Shown piece after piece: positions 37,642 through 45,853 of a stretch of 64,000 nucleotides of DNA. The notes beneath the pieces were generated by a model. The model worked only from the letters and a program-made list of their open reading frames with translations, made no database searches and was not told where the DNA came from. This DNA is from Marinomonas hwangdonensis (GTDB lineage: Bacteria > Pseudomonadota > Gammaproteobacteria > Pseudomonadales > Marinomonadaceae): the NCBI RefSeq assembly GCF_003721245.1, contig NZ_RIZG01000001.1, positions 124,001-188,000 of the forward strand, written 5' to 3'. Within the stretch, counting starts at the first letter, position 1; each line of letters begins with the position of its first letter. A program made the position numbers and the translations under genes.

Positions 37642-38580
37642 ATGTGGGTGTTTAACTGTACCAAAGCCGCGATGGAGTGTTTTACTACCACGGTGAAAGG
37701 CGAAAAACGCACCTGTGTCACAACGCCGCCGCACAAAACCATTGCTGAATCCATCGCACAGGCCAAAGAGGGGGTGGTGTTTCCTGATCGGTTAGGGTTA
37801 ACCGACGCATACGACACAGAGTGGCATTGGTTAGTACACTGTATCTCGGTGAAACGGCAAAAATACTTGCTGGTAATGGACTACAATACGCGTTATTGCA
37901 TGACCATGTTGGCGCCCAAAAAAGGGGACGTAAGTGGCTTTTTAAACGATTTTGAAGGGCATTTGTATCTCAATGTTATGGGCATTACAGCGCCGCATAA
38001 TATGAACGTGGAAGAGATTGCGGAATCCTTAGACGCGTGTCATCAACGAGGTAACAGTGCGTTATTTTATCAACGCAATGATCGCAGCACGCAAGCTCAT
38101 ATCAATGATGTGTCTTGGCATTTGCAACGTCATTGTTACGAAGACTTCATGCTCGAAGAGGAAGAGGACTTACTTGACTTCAACCTTTATACTGGCGAAA
38201 TCCCCCGTCATGCGAAAGGCCAAAAAGATCACTTCTATCCCGTTCAAGCTTTTTTACTGCAATGGCTCAACGCTTACTCTCTTGATCCAGAAAAAACCAT
38301 CACACCGAACTTATTGGAAATGAAAAATTATTTTCAACACTTCTCGTTAGACACTATGTTAGAAGACTTGGATGACAACACAGCCGACGCTGCCCTTGAC
38401 GAATTGCTCAAATCCTTACCTGAGGGGATTGCTCATCTGAGTGAAGGCTTATCGAATAAAAAAAATGCCAAAACAAAAAATGCCAAACCCAGCCCTGAGA
38501 AGAACAAAGACGTTAAGCAAAAAGCGGTTAAACATAAGGACAATGTCATCGACTTATCTGCGTATCAGAAGAAGCAATAA
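37642..38580 (+). CDS. DUF6933-like protein of unknown function
   Basis: A 312-residue soluble protein starting MWVFNCTKAAMECFTTTVKG, a start I associate with DUF6933. It has an internal segment WHWLVHCISVKRQKYLLVMDYNTRYCMTML, an acidic stretch LEEEEDLLDFNLYTGEIPRH, and a Lys-rich low-complexity tail (SNKKNAKTKNAKPSPEKNKD) ending in VIDLSAYQKKQ. CGGAGTC precedes the ATG. The C-terminal tail could bind nucleic acid. Function unknown. Confidence 0.65.
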   Translation: MWVFNCTKAAMECFTTTVKGEKRTCVTTPPHKTIAESIAQAKEGVVFPDRLGLTDAYDTEWHWLVHCISVKRQKYLLVMDYNTRYCMTMLAPKKGDVSGFLNDFEGHLYLNVMGITAPHNMNVEEIAESLDACHQRGNSALFYQRNDRSTQAHINDVSWHLQRHCYEDFMLEEEEDLLDFNLYTGEIPRHAKGQKDHFYPVQAFLLQWLNAYSLDPEKTITPNLLEMKNYFQHFSLDTMLEDLDDNTADAALDELLKSLPEGIAHLSEGLSNKKNAKTKNAKPSPEKNKDVKQKAVKHKDNVIDLSAYQKKQ

Positions 38581-38740
38581 ATCGGCCTTGTCCTTGATCG
38601 AAAATGGCCACTTCACCGGGTCGTTAGATATTCTGCAACGTTACTTAGACGCGGTTGGTTTAACATCGGATGTGACGCCTAAAAAACATCTATTACCCCA
38701 ATGGGATCGGATAGAAACCCTATTTGCGGAGGATGACTGA
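38543..38740 (+). CDS. Possible small protein overlapping the end of the DUF6933-like gene
   Basis: A 65-residue frame starting at an ATG inside the last codons of the upstream gene, in another frame. After a basic start (STYLRIRRSNKSALSLIENG) it has an amphipathic, protein-like stretch with a helix (GSLDILQRYLDAVGL) and a QWDRIETLFAEDD end. AAGGA lies just upstream but very close to the ATG. It could be a translationally coupled gene or a relic of a longer C-terminus. No family is recognised. Confidence 0.4.
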   Translation: MSSTYLRIRRSNKSALSLIENGHFTGSLDILQRYLDAVGLTSDVTPKKHLLPQWDRIETLFAEDD

Positions 38741-38887
38741 TGTCTGTTGAAATACCCTTTTGTGACAGCACTGATATCAGGCCGTTTTGCATTGGCCAAA
38801 ATGGATTTTCTTTAAACACGTCCGCAATAAAATAAGGTATAATTCCCGCACTTTTTTTCTGGTTTTAACAATAAGGTAATGGCAAGT

Positions 38888-39223
38888 ATGAGTCTTCCTG
38901 AGTGTCCTAAGTGTAATTCGGCCTATGTGTATGAAGATCAAGCGATGTTGATTTGTCCGGAATGCGCTTATGAGTGGAATCCAAACGAGGTCGAGGAGGT
39001 TGAAGTGGGCTTGGTCATCAAAGATGCCAATGGCTCTTTGCTTCAAGATGGCGATAAGGTGACTTTGATCAAAGATTTGAAGGTGAAGGGGTCGTCACAA
39101 GTCCTAAAAATTGGCACAAAAGCGACCATTAAGCGCCTAGTAGAAGGCGATCACGATTTGGATTGTAAGGTTGATGGCGCTGGCGACATGATGCTGAAAT
39201 CGCAATTTGTGAAAAAAGCTTAG
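38888..39223 (+). CDS. PhnA/YjdM-family zinc-ribbon protein
   Basis: A 111-residue protein with an N-terminal zinc ribbon ([28 protein letters not shown], two C-x2-C pairs) and a C-terminal SH3-like PhnA domain ([24 protein letters not shown]). This is the YjdM family; it was once called an alkylphosphonate uptake protein but is not a phosphonate hydrolase as a rule. ATG 38879 is in frame, but ATG 38888 is better spaced from AAGG. Confidence 0.88.
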   Translation: MSLPECPKCNSAYVYEDQAMLICPECAYEWNPNEVEEVEVGLVIKDANGSLLQDGDKVTLIKDLKVKGSSQVLKIGTKATIKRLVEGDHDLDCKVDGAGDMMLKSQFVKKA

Positions 39224-39261
39224 CGTTTTGCATGGTGCTATTTAGCGCATAGATGAGTACA

Positions 39262-39303
39262 AAACAAAACAGCTGCCTTGGGTTCAAGGCGGCTGTTTTG
39301 TTT
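39262..39303. terminator. Bidirectional terminator between the YjdM gene and arsJ
   Basis: A 12-bp stem AAACAAAACAGC / GCTGTTTTGTTT with an inner GCCTT / AAGGC helix, between converging genes. The A-rich and T-rich stem ends allow termination both ways. Confidence 0.85.
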
Positions 39304-39314
39304 CTGGTCGTTTG

Positions 39315-40544
39315 TTATTGCGTGACCGAAGGGCTTGCGTGTTTGGGTAAGCCCAGAGAGATGAGCGCAGTTAAGCCGATAAAGCCTGCGGAAAACCATA
39401 GGCACATCGCCAATCCATAATCCTGATAGAGCCAGCCCGAAAGCACAGTGCCAATCAGTCGGCCCATGGCATTGGCCATGTAATAGAAGCCTACGTCGAG
39501 TGATACGCCATCTTTTCCGGCATAGCTGACGATTAAGTAGCTGTGCAAAGAAGAATTTACGGCGAAGATGGCACCAAAAGCGAGCAACCCCGCAATAACG
39601 GCAAACTGTACATGCCAGTGATAAGTTAAAGCCAGCGCGATAAAGATGGGAGTGATTACAAGAGTCAGTGCCCAACCTAGGGCGTGTCGTCCATCGGGCA
39701 TCTTGCCCTTTGATGTTCCGGTGAACTTTGGGGCAAGACTTTGTACAATGCCGTAGGCGATAACCCAGAGCGCCAAAAATCCGCCCACATACCAATGATC
39801 CAAACCAAAAGAGCTGGCTAAGAAAACGGGCAGCGCCACTACAAACCACACATCCCGCGCGCCAAATAAGAAGAGTCGAGCAGCAGACAAGTAATTGACC
39901 GCTGTGCTCTTCGAAAAAATGTCGGTGAACTTAGGTTTGTTTTTGGCTTTGCCAAGGTCTTTTTTTAGACTCAGCAAGCTGGCGATCCACACAGCCGTTA
40001 ATGCCACGGCCATGAGTAAAATAGCCCCTTGGAATCCGAGCAAGCTTAACAGTGCGCCACCCAGAAAAAAGCCAACGCCTTTCAGGGCATTTTTGGACCC
40101 TGTCAGAATGGCGACCCATTTATACAGCTGGCCTTGGGCATCGTCAGGTACTAACAATTTGATCGAGCTTTTGGCGCTCATTTTGTTAAGGTCTTTGGCG
40201 ATACCGGATAAGGCCTGCGCACCCATTACCCAAGGCACCGTCAGCAAACTGGCAGGCACCAAGAGCATGGCAAGGGCAAGGATTTGCAAAAACAGTCCCA
40301 CGTTCATGGTGCGGTTTAAGCCAAGCCAAGCCCCGAGCCACCCGCCAACAAGGTTGGTAATAACGCCAAAAATCTCGTAGAAGATAAACAACATGGCAAT
40401 GTCAAATGGGCTATAACCTAGCCCATAGAAATACAACACCACCAACATGCGCAAAGCGCCGTCGGTTAGCGTAAAGGCCCAGTAATTACCTGTGACCACC
40501 ATGTACTGACGAATTTGTGGTGAAAGCTGCGCTAGCCAAGACAT
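39315..40544 (-). CDS. arsJ: ArsJ organoarsenical efflux permease (MFS)
   Basis: A 409-residue major-facilitator protein with about twelve hydrophobic helices. It opens QYMVVTGNYWAFTLTDGALRMLVVLYFYGLGYSPFDIAM, the ArsJ signature, and has the central LSGIAKDLNKMSAKSSIK segment. ArsJ exports 1-arseno-3-phosphoglycerate, the product made by the partner GAPDH; the product is unstable and breaks down to arsenate outside. Here it follows that GAPDH gene at once (6 bp between). Confidence 0.93.
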   Translation of the reverse strand: MSWLAQLSPQIRQYMVVTGNYWAFTLTDGALRMLVVLYFYGLGYSPFDIAMLFIFYEIFGVITNLVGGWLGAWLGLNRTMNVGLFLQILALAMLLVPASLLTVPWVMGAQALSGIAKDLNKMSAKSSIKLLVPDDAQGQLYKWVAILTGSKNALKGVGFFLGGALLSLLGFQGAILLMAVALTAVWIASLLSLKKDLGKAKNKPKFTDIFSKSTAVNYLSAARLFLFGARDVWFVVALPVFLASSFGLDHWYVGGFLALWVIAYGIVQSLAPKFTGTSKGKMPDGRHALGWALTLVITPIFIALALTYHWHVQFAVIAGLLAFGAIFAVNSSLHSYLIVSYAGKDGVSLDVGFYYMANAMGRLIGTVLSGWLYQDYGLAMCLWFSAGFIGLTALISLGLPKHASPSVTQ

Positions 40545-40550
40545 GGTTTG

Positions 40551-41561
40551 TTATTCCTTGTCGCCAAGGCCAATCATGCGCATCAATTCTGCGGTGCGGT
40601 TGGCGTAGCCCCATTCATTGTCATACCAAACATACAGCTTAACCTGTGTGCCATTGATCACCATGGTGGAGAGGGCATCAATAATGCTGGAGCGTGGATC
40701 CGTTTTGTAATCAATGGATACCAGAGGGCGCTCTTCAAATCCCAATATGTCTTTTAGGTTGGTCTCGGAAGCCGTTTTTAACAGCTTGTTGACTTCTTCT
40801 ATCGTGGTGCTTCGTTCTACTTCAAACACGCAATCGGTTAATGATGCGTTCGCAAGGGGGACGCGCACCGCATGGCCATTTAATTTGCCTGTTAGCTCAG
40901 GGAAAATATGTGTAATTGCGGTGGCAGAGCCCGTCGTGGTTGGGATCAAACTCATGCCACAAGCGCGAGCGCGGCGCAGGTCCTTATGGGGAGCATCTAT
41001 GATGGTTTGTGTATTAGTAATATCGTGAATCGTCGTCATAGAGCCATGTTTAATGCCCAAGGATTCATGGATGACTTTCACCACAGGCGCTAAACAGTTG
41101 GTTGTACAAGATGCGGCGGTTACTATGGCATGTTGCGTTTTGTCGTATAAATCCTGATTGACGCCCATGACGACGTTTAAAACCCCGTCTTCTTTTACGG
41201 GTGCTGTCACTACCACACGCTTCACCCCTTGATCTAGGTAGCTTTGTAGTACGGCTTTGCTTTTCATTTTACCGCTGGCTTCGATCACCACATCACAGCC
41301 AGACCAGTCGGTTTCTGCGATGGTTTTGTTTTGTGTGCAGACGATGCGTTGGCCATTTACTATCATCACATTGTCTTCGGCTTGAGCTTCGTGGTGCCAG
41401 CGTCCATGAACCGAGTCGAATGTGATCAAATGTGCCAGTGTTGCGGCATCGGCTGCAGGGTCATTGATCTGAACAAATTCGATATCGTCCCAATCGAACG
41501 ACGCTCGAAAAGACAAACGGCCGATACGGCCAAAACCGTTAATACCCACTTTAATTGTCAT
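40551..41561 (-). CDS. ArsJ-associated glyceraldehyde-3-phosphate dehydrogenase
   Basis: A 336-residue GAPDH that uses arsenate in place of phosphate, forming 1-arseno-3-phosphoglycerate for export by ArsJ. Motifs: NAD-binding [19 protein letters not shown], catalytic Cys in [13 protein letters not shown], and the C-terminal [17 protein letters not shown] [13 protein letters not shown]. The frame is open to 41600, where it would overlap acr3, but [14 protein letters not shown] at 41561 with AGGAG upstream is the normal start. The housekeeping GAPDH would be elsewhere. Confidence 0.93.
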   Translation of the reverse strand: MTIKVGINGFGRIGRLSFRASFDWDDIEFVQINDPAADAATLAHLITFDSVHGRWHHEAQAEDNVMIVNGQRIVCTQNKTIAETDWSGCDVVIEASGKMKSKAVLQSYLDQGVKRVVVTAPVKEDGVLNVVMGVNQDLYDKTQHAIVTAASCTTNCLAPVVKVIHESLGIKHGSMTTIHDITNTQTIIDAPHKDLRRARACGMSLIPTTTGSATAITHIFPELTGKLNGHAVRVPLANASLTDCVFEVERSTTIEEVNKLLKTASETNLKDILGFEERPLVSIDYKTDPRSSIIDALSTMVINGTQVKLYVWYDNEWGYANRTAELMRMIGLGDKE

Positions 41562-41587
41562 AACCTTCTCCTGTTCATTAAACGTCA

Positions 41588-42604
41588 TTAAGAAAACCAA
41601 TGGCGGGTGCGATTAGCGAACCAGACCAAACTCAACATCACAGGCACTTCGACTAATACCCCAACCACAGTGGCAAGGGCGGCACCTGAATGCAGCCCAA
41701 AGAGTGAAATCGCAACCGCAACCGCCAGTTCAAAAAAGTTAGATGAACCTATCATTGAAGCAGGCGCAGCAATGTTATGGGGCAGCTTCATGCGTTTGGC
41801 GGCAAAGTACGCGATAGCAAAAATACCGTAAGTCTGAATCAACAAGGGAATAGCAATCAGTATAATCGCCTGAGGATTTGACAAAATAGTGTCAGCTTGA
41901 AGACCGAAAAGTAACACCACGGTTGCCAACAAACCCACAATAGACCACGGCTTCATCATGGCAAGAAAGTGATTCAGGCTGTTCGTAGTTGGGGTCTTTT
42001 CGAGTTGTTTACGAGTAAAGACACCTGCAATCAGTGGAATCAAAACGTACAAAATAACCGACAACAGCAAGGTGTTCCATGGCACAGTGATGTCTGTCAT
42101 ACCGAGTAAAAAGCCTGCAATGGGCGCGAATGCAAAGATCATAATGAGATCATTTACCGAGACCTGTACCAAGGTATAAGCCGCGTCGCCTTTGGTTAAT
42201 TGGCTCCAAACAAACACCATGGCGGTACATGGCGCCACGCCAAGCAATATCATACCCGCTATGTATTCAGAGGCGGTTTGAGGGTCTACCCAGTCTGCAA
42301 ACAGTACTTTGAAAAACAACCAGCCTAAAAAAGCCATAGTAAACGGCTTGATTAACCAGTTTACTATCAAGGTCAGGATAAGCCCCTTGGGCTTTTTACT
42401 GACGTCTTTAATGGCTGAAAAGTCGATTTGCACCATCATCGGATAAATCATCAGCCAAATCAGCACCGCAATAACAAGATTGACCTGAGCGTATTCAAAT
42501 TGGGCAATCAAAGAAAAATAGCTTGGGGCAACACTGCCAGCCAAAATACCGGCGAGGATGGCAAGTCCCACCCAAACCGATAAATACCGCTCAAATACAC
42601 CCAC
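41588..42604 (-). CDS. acr3: ACR3-family arsenite efflux permease
   Basis: A 338-residue permease with about ten helices. ACR3 signatures: [21 protein letters not shown], the conserved cysteine in [32 protein letters not shown], and [18 protein letters not shown]. It expels arsenite. It is the second gene of arsR-acr3-GAPDH-arsJ; often named arsB in annotations, but the ArsB family proper is unrelated. Confidence 0.93.
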   Translation of the reverse strand: MGVFERYLSVWVGLAILAGILAGSVAPSYFSLIAQFEYAQVNLVIAVLIWLMIYPMMVQIDFSAIKDVSKKPKGLILTLIVNWLIKPFTMAFLGWLFFKVLFADWVDPQTASEYIAGMILLGVAPCTAMVFVWSQLTKGDAAYTLVQVSVNDLIMIFAFAPIAGFLLGMTDITVPWNTLLLSVILYVLIPLIAGVFTRKQLEKTPTTNSLNHFLAMMKPWSIVGLLATVVLLFGLQADTILSNPQAIILIAIPLLIQTYGIFAIAYFAAKRMKLPHNIAAPASMIGSSNFFELAVAVAISLFGLHSGAALATVVGVLVEVPVMLSLVWFANRTRHWFS

Positions 42605-42718
42605 TTTTCAAACTCCTTGTGTTCATCATGTTGACTGTCGTTTTTTTCTGTTTTTTCTTGCTATGTGTTTTTCAAGCTATGTGCTGATCTGATTTAGGGG
42701 CAAGTCACGTCCCAGAGA

Positions 42719-43066
42719 TTAAGTACAACAGGCTACAGCGCGGTCTGGGCGATCTCCCATGGTGCCTAGTTGCTGCTGATTCACTTCAAGAAAGGCCATG
42801 TTGTTGCATGTTGTTTCATTTAATACCGCCAATATCCAATCAGGCAGGGCTTTATTAATGCTGTAAAACACCCACTGTCCTTGGCGACGGTCGGTTAACA
42901 GGCCACATGTTCGTAACTGCGCTAGGTGTCGAGAGATCTTAGGCTGGCTTTCGTTAAGCGCTTGCATCAATTCACACACGCATAACTCTTGTTCTAGATG
43001 AATTAACAACATACAGCGAAGACGCGTTTCGTCGGCAAGGCATTTGTAAAATTGGACGGGATTCAT
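42719..43066 (-). CDS. arsR: ArsR-family arsenic-responsive repressor
   Basis: A 115-residue winged-HTH repressor and the first gene of the arsenic operon. The arsenite-sensing motif ELCVCELM (Cys-Val-Cys) is present in the alpha-3 helix, with DNA-binding ALNESQPKISRHLAQLRTCGLL after it. Two more cysteines end the protein (VACCT). Arsenite binding would release the operator and turn on the operon. A set of phased repeats lies upstream (43134-43172). Confidence 0.92.
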   Translation of the reverse strand: MNPVQFYKCLADETRLRCMLLIHLEQELCVCELMQALNESQPKISRHLAQLRTCGLLTDRRQGQWVFYSINKALPDWILAVLNETTCNNMAFLEVNQQQLGTMGDRPDRAVACCT

Positions 43067-43133
43067 TGTTGCTCCTACAGGTTACCCTTTGTCGATGAAA
43101 GAGAAGGGTGATGTCTTATACTATGATTTTTAC

Positions 43134-43172
43134 ATATATGGAAATAAAAATATATGAAAATTGGTATATATG
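43134..43172. promoter_or_regulatory. Three ATATATG direct repeats at 16-bp spacing upstream of arsR
   Basis: ATATATG begins at 43134, 43150 and 43166, each followed by A-rich sequence, so the spacing is exactly 16 bp. It lies 68-106 bp upstream of the arsR start. Known ArsR operators are mostly inverted repeats, but AT-rich ATAT half-sites are common; this could be the operator or part of an AT-rich promoter. Confidence 0.5.
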
Positions 43173-43276
43173 AAAAAAAATATGAGGTGTGTCTTTCTTG
43201 TCATCTTTCTGCAATGTAAATCTTTCATTATGGAGGTATTCAGTTCCAACCAATCCATTTTTTGAGGGTACTACTC

Positions 43277-43792
43277 ATGAACAAAAGCAAACTTCTTATT
43301 GCAATGTTACTCGGCGCTTCATTAAGTGCTTGCACCACCGTGGTTTCTGAAGCACCTCACATGTCTGAATTTGATGTCGAAGGGTTCAAAACTGAAGTGG
43401 AAGATGGTCGTCTTTGGGTATTTGAAGAAGGCTCTGAAGAACTGGCTTTTTTCAAAGAATATGGTGAGCCAGCCAAACAGTTCACAAACATTGGTGCTGG
43501 TCCAAATGGCATGACATTAAAAGCGGCCAGTCAAGAGTCTCTGGATAAATACCTCGCTGCTATCTCGGGTGGTTCGGAATTTGATATTGACGGCTTTACA
43601 ACAAAAGTAGAAGACGGCCGTCTTTGGGTATTTGAAACTGGCTCTAAAGAATTGGCTTTCTTTGAACAGCATGGCGAACCAGCAAAACAGTTCACGAACA
43701 TTGGCTCAGGCCCAAATGGCATGACACTAAAAGCGGCAAGCCAAGAGTCTTTAGACAAATACCTAGCTAACTTTAAAAAGTACATGAACTAA
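43277..43792 (+). CDS. Lipoprotein with two tandem ~63-residue repeats
   Basis: A 171-residue protein with lipoprotein signal (lipobox LSAC, Cys 19), then two near-identical copies of a ~63-residue unit. Each begins FD-x-x-GF-x-T and has EDGRLWVFE-x-GS-x-ELAFF, GEPAKQFTNIG and GPNGMTLKAASQESLDKYLA. Most differences are conservative, suggesting a fairly recent internal duplication. ATG 43277 is preferred to the TTG at 43262. The function is unknown; similar single-unit proteins occur in other marine bacteria as far as I can recall, without assigned role. Confidence 0.75.
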   Translation: MNKSKLLIAMLLGASLSACTTVVSEAPHMSEFDVEGFKTEVEDGRLWVFEEGSEELAFFKEYGEPAKQFTNIGAGPNGMTLKAASQESLDKYLAAISGGSEFDIDGFTTKVEDGRLWVFETGSKELAFFEQHGEPAKQFTNIGSGPNGMTLKAASQESLDKYLANFKKYMN

Positions 43793-43842
43793 GCGATATA
43801 GCTGAGTTCTCGCGTCTGTTCAGCACACCGGATCAGCGCATT

Positions 43843-43879
43843 AAAACACCTTGACAGGGGCTTCCTATCGAGGTGTTTT
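43843..43879 (+). terminator. Terminator-like hairpin after the repeat lipoprotein
   Basis: AAAACACCT / AGGTGTTTT arms with a 19-nt loop, about 50 bp past the stop codon. The T-tract is only four bases long. Confidence 0.6.
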
Positions 43880-43962
43880 GCTATCTTGTTAATTATTCTT
43901 GAAAAAAAGAACCTAGCTTCTTGGCAAGGGCCGGTCATACATATATAATTTGCCACGTTTTA

Positions 43963-44039
43963 GGGCCTGTAGCTCAGTTGGTTAGAGCATCCGACTCATA
44001 ATCGGCAGGTCCCCAGTTCAAGTCTGGGCAGGCCCACCA
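43963..44039 (+). tRNA. tRNA with anticodon CAT, probably tRNA-Ile2 (integration target)
   Basis: A complete 77-nt tRNA with encoded CCA. Acceptor GGGCCTG / CAGGCCC, D arm GCTC...GAGC, anticodon loop CTCATAA, T arm CCCAG-TTCAAGT-CTGGG. Anticodon CAT fits elongator Met or Ile2. C4-G69 and C5-G68 and a mismatched 27-43 pair (T/C) are features of Ile2, whose C34 is changed to lysidine by TilS, so Ile2 is favoured. Its 3' half is repeated at 58581-58631: the tRNA was the integration site of the mobile element. Confidence 0.9.
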
Positions 44040-44044
44040 TATAA
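43994..44044 (+). repeat. attL (3' half of tRNA), 51-bp direct repeat
   Basis: These 51 bases (from ACTCATAATC in the anticodon arm to five bases past CCA) are identical to 58581-58631. One mismatch later, ATAAGCCT also matches on both sides. This copy completes the working tRNA gene. Confidence 0.93.
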
Positions 44045-44047
44045 AAT

Positions 44048-44092
44048 AAGCCTCTAGAGGGTTAGTTAACGCTAACTTCTAGGGGCTTTTTT
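44048..44092 (+). terminator. Terminator behind the tRNA, supplied by the element
   Basis: An 11-bp stem AAGCCTCTAGA / TCTAGGGGCTT with one wobble pair, an inner GTTAG / CTAAC helix, then T6. It starts 9 bp after the tRNA CCA. A different hairpin with the same outer AAGCC...GGCTTTTTTATTG frame sits behind attR, so the element carries its own replacement terminator. Confidence 0.85.
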
Positions 44093-44113
44093 ATTGCTCG
44101 TGCTACACAGGTG

Positions 44114-45532
44114 CTACAAACCTTTTTTTGTGTGAGCGTTGATGATTTTAGTTATATATGGTCTACCAGTATTTTGTCCGAAGCTATCTAAGTTCTTTTT
44201 GATATCACTAACGTTTAAGCCTTGATCGTAGAGTTCTAATATTTTTTGTACTTTAGATGCCCGTTGCTTCTTTAAAGCATTGATCTTCTCGATTTCAATC
44301 AGTAGATCTTCTGAAATATTGAGAGTGTTGATCAGCAGGTGATAGTGAGTGCATGAGTTCTTTTCATTATCTAGGTAGTCTTTCCCTTGTAGTATACTTA
44401 TAAACTCATTCAGAGATTTAGTGTTCGGTATTGGAGCCTTAAATGTAGAGAACGTTTTAGGGTATTGGCTTGCTAATTCATTACAGACGTATTGATGACC
44501 ATCCTTTATCCAGTCCATACTTGTCACAGATTCAACTTCCTCAAAATACTTATGACTTTTGCAGAAAATTTTTCCTGACTCAGGTACCGATGAGTTAAGG
44601 ATAGCTTCTATTTCTTCTAAGTTGTTTGGTAAGTAATTACCTATTGACGTGTTTAAAAGGTCTTCAATATCTTTTAGCAAATCGGGAGTGATGTTGCCAA
44701 TTAATGTTCCATGATATGAAATTGATTTTAGATTTTCATATGCTCGATTTTCACGACTATCTCGAATTAACTTTATGTGGTCTGCGTTAGTTTGTTTTAT
44801 ATGAGAATAAAGAACGTGACGTCTTTTGTTTTCAGAACTTAGACTACTAAATGCTTTTTCGCCAAGTATTTGAGCTGCATTTGCATCTTCATCATTGGAT
44901 TTGTGTACATGACAATATTTCCGGCTTCGGCTAGTTTTATGTATTCTATCACTCTCATCACTCTCATCATGAATATCGAGCACATCTCGGAAACATAAGG
45001 GGCATATTTTAGAATGTCTAGTTGATCGTGTAATTATGATTGCATAGAGCTCAGCAATAAATGCAAGATTCCATTTGAATTGGTGAAAATGCTGAAAATA
45101 AACTGAGTGATCAATTAGAAAACACAAATTTCTTACTTTAGTTATATATAATTCAACGTAGTACCCATCAACTATAGACTTCCCTTTTTCATTAGTTTTA
45201 ACAGGAATTTTTAGGTTGTCTTTTATTAGATTTTCAAAATTTAAAATATCATCTTTCAATAACTCTTTAATTATAACCTCTGAAACTTCTTCAAGGATTT
45301 TTATGATCGACCTTCTTCCGAATAAGTTGTTTGAAAATGATATGTCTTTTTTTTTAATTTCTAGAGCCAATTTGTTTTTAATGGCTAGAATTTCTCTTAT
45401 TTCAACTTCTAAGTCCTCTAGTTTTTTTTTCGCTATTGAAGTTAATCTCGGCTCAAACTGGGCTTTCACCATCATTAGGTCACTAAGGAACTCTTCATGA
45501 AGTTTTCGATTTGGAATTAGTATATTTTCCAT
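44114..45532 (-). CDS. Unknown 472-aa protein with zinc-type Cys/His motif
   Basis: A 472-residue AT-rich gene at the left end of the element. The N-terminus is a predicted helical, charged region (ARRL-like KKKLEDLEVEIREILAIKNK). Cys177-x2-Cys180 (ICPLC) and Cys207-x2-His210 (YCHVH) may bind zinc; between them is an acidic DESDESD stretch. The C-terminus (KVQKILELYDQGLNVSDIKKNL, then TGRPYITKIINAH) looks like a helix-turn-helix DNA-binding region. I do not recognise the family. Position and orientation (facing the integrase side, ending near attL) would fit an element-specific replication, regulation or cargo protein. Confidence 0.6.
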   Translation of the reverse strand: MENILIPNRKLHEEFLSDLMMVKAQFEPRLTSIAKKKLEDLEVEIREILAIKNKLALEIKKKDISFSNNLFGRRSIIKILEEVSEVIIKELLKDDILNFENLIKDNLKIPVKTNEKGKSIVDGYYVELYITKVRNLCFLIDHSVYFQHFHQFKWNLAFIAELYAIIITRSTRHSKICPLCFRDVLDIHDESDESDRIHKTSRSRKYCHVHKSNDEDANAAQILGEKAFSSLSSENKRRHVLYSHIKQTNADHIKLIRDSRENRAYENLKSISYHGTLIGNITPDLLKDIEDLLNTSIGNYLPNNLEEIEAILNSSVPESGKIFCKSHKYFEEVESVTSMDWIKDGHQYVCNELASQYPKTFSTFKAPIPNTKSLNEFISILQGKDYLDNEKNSCTHYHLLINTLNISEDLLIEIEKINALKKQRASKVQKILELYDQGLNVSDIKKNLDSFGQNTGRPYITKIINAHTKKGL

Positions 45533-45634
45533 TATTTCACCTTTTTGTAACCACTTTTAGTTAGTGCGTGAGCACCATAGAAATAACATCGTTAGTCTAT
45601 AAACGTCAATAAAGACAAAACATTAGGAGGTTTC

Positions 45635-45853
45635 ATGCAACAAGATAAAGGTGAGTCAATACTAATCAATCGTGCACAAGCCGCACAGCTTTTAGGGGTA
45701 AGCTCTCAGACTTTGAGTGTTTGGGCGAGTACAGGTCGTTATAACCTTCGTTACGTTAAAGTTGGCAGTCGTGTGATGTATCGAATTACTGATTTAGAGG
45801 CTTTTCTTGAGAGTCGTACAGTATCAAATTCGGGAGAGTTGGTTAATGACTAA
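45635..45853 (+). CDS. Small MerR/AlpA-type HTH protein, likely excisionase/regulator
   Basis: A 72-residue protein with a HTH_17-type fold: INRAQAAQLLGVSSQTLSVWASTGRYNLRYVKVGSRVMYRITDLEAFLESR. TAGGAGG precedes the ATG. Such proteins in tRNA-integrated elements act as recombination directionality factors or as regulators of the integrase. Directly after it, a 33-codon frame (45846-45947) overlaps the stop but shows no known features. Confidence 0.75.
   Translation: MQQDKGESILINRAQAAQLLGVSSQTLSVWASTGRYNLRYVKVGSRVMYRITDLEAFLESRTVSNSGELVND

Noticed and set aside
39238..39849. 203-aa minus-strand frame inside arsJ
   Set aside because: It is an alternative frame of arsJ with Cys/Arg/Leu-rich composition typical of shadows.
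43963..44039. CAT-anticodon tRNA as elongator or initiator Met
   Set aside because: Initiator is excluded by the paired first acceptor base pair (G1-C72). Elongator Met cannot be fully excluded, but C4-G69, C5-G68 and the 27-43 mismatch favour Ile2.
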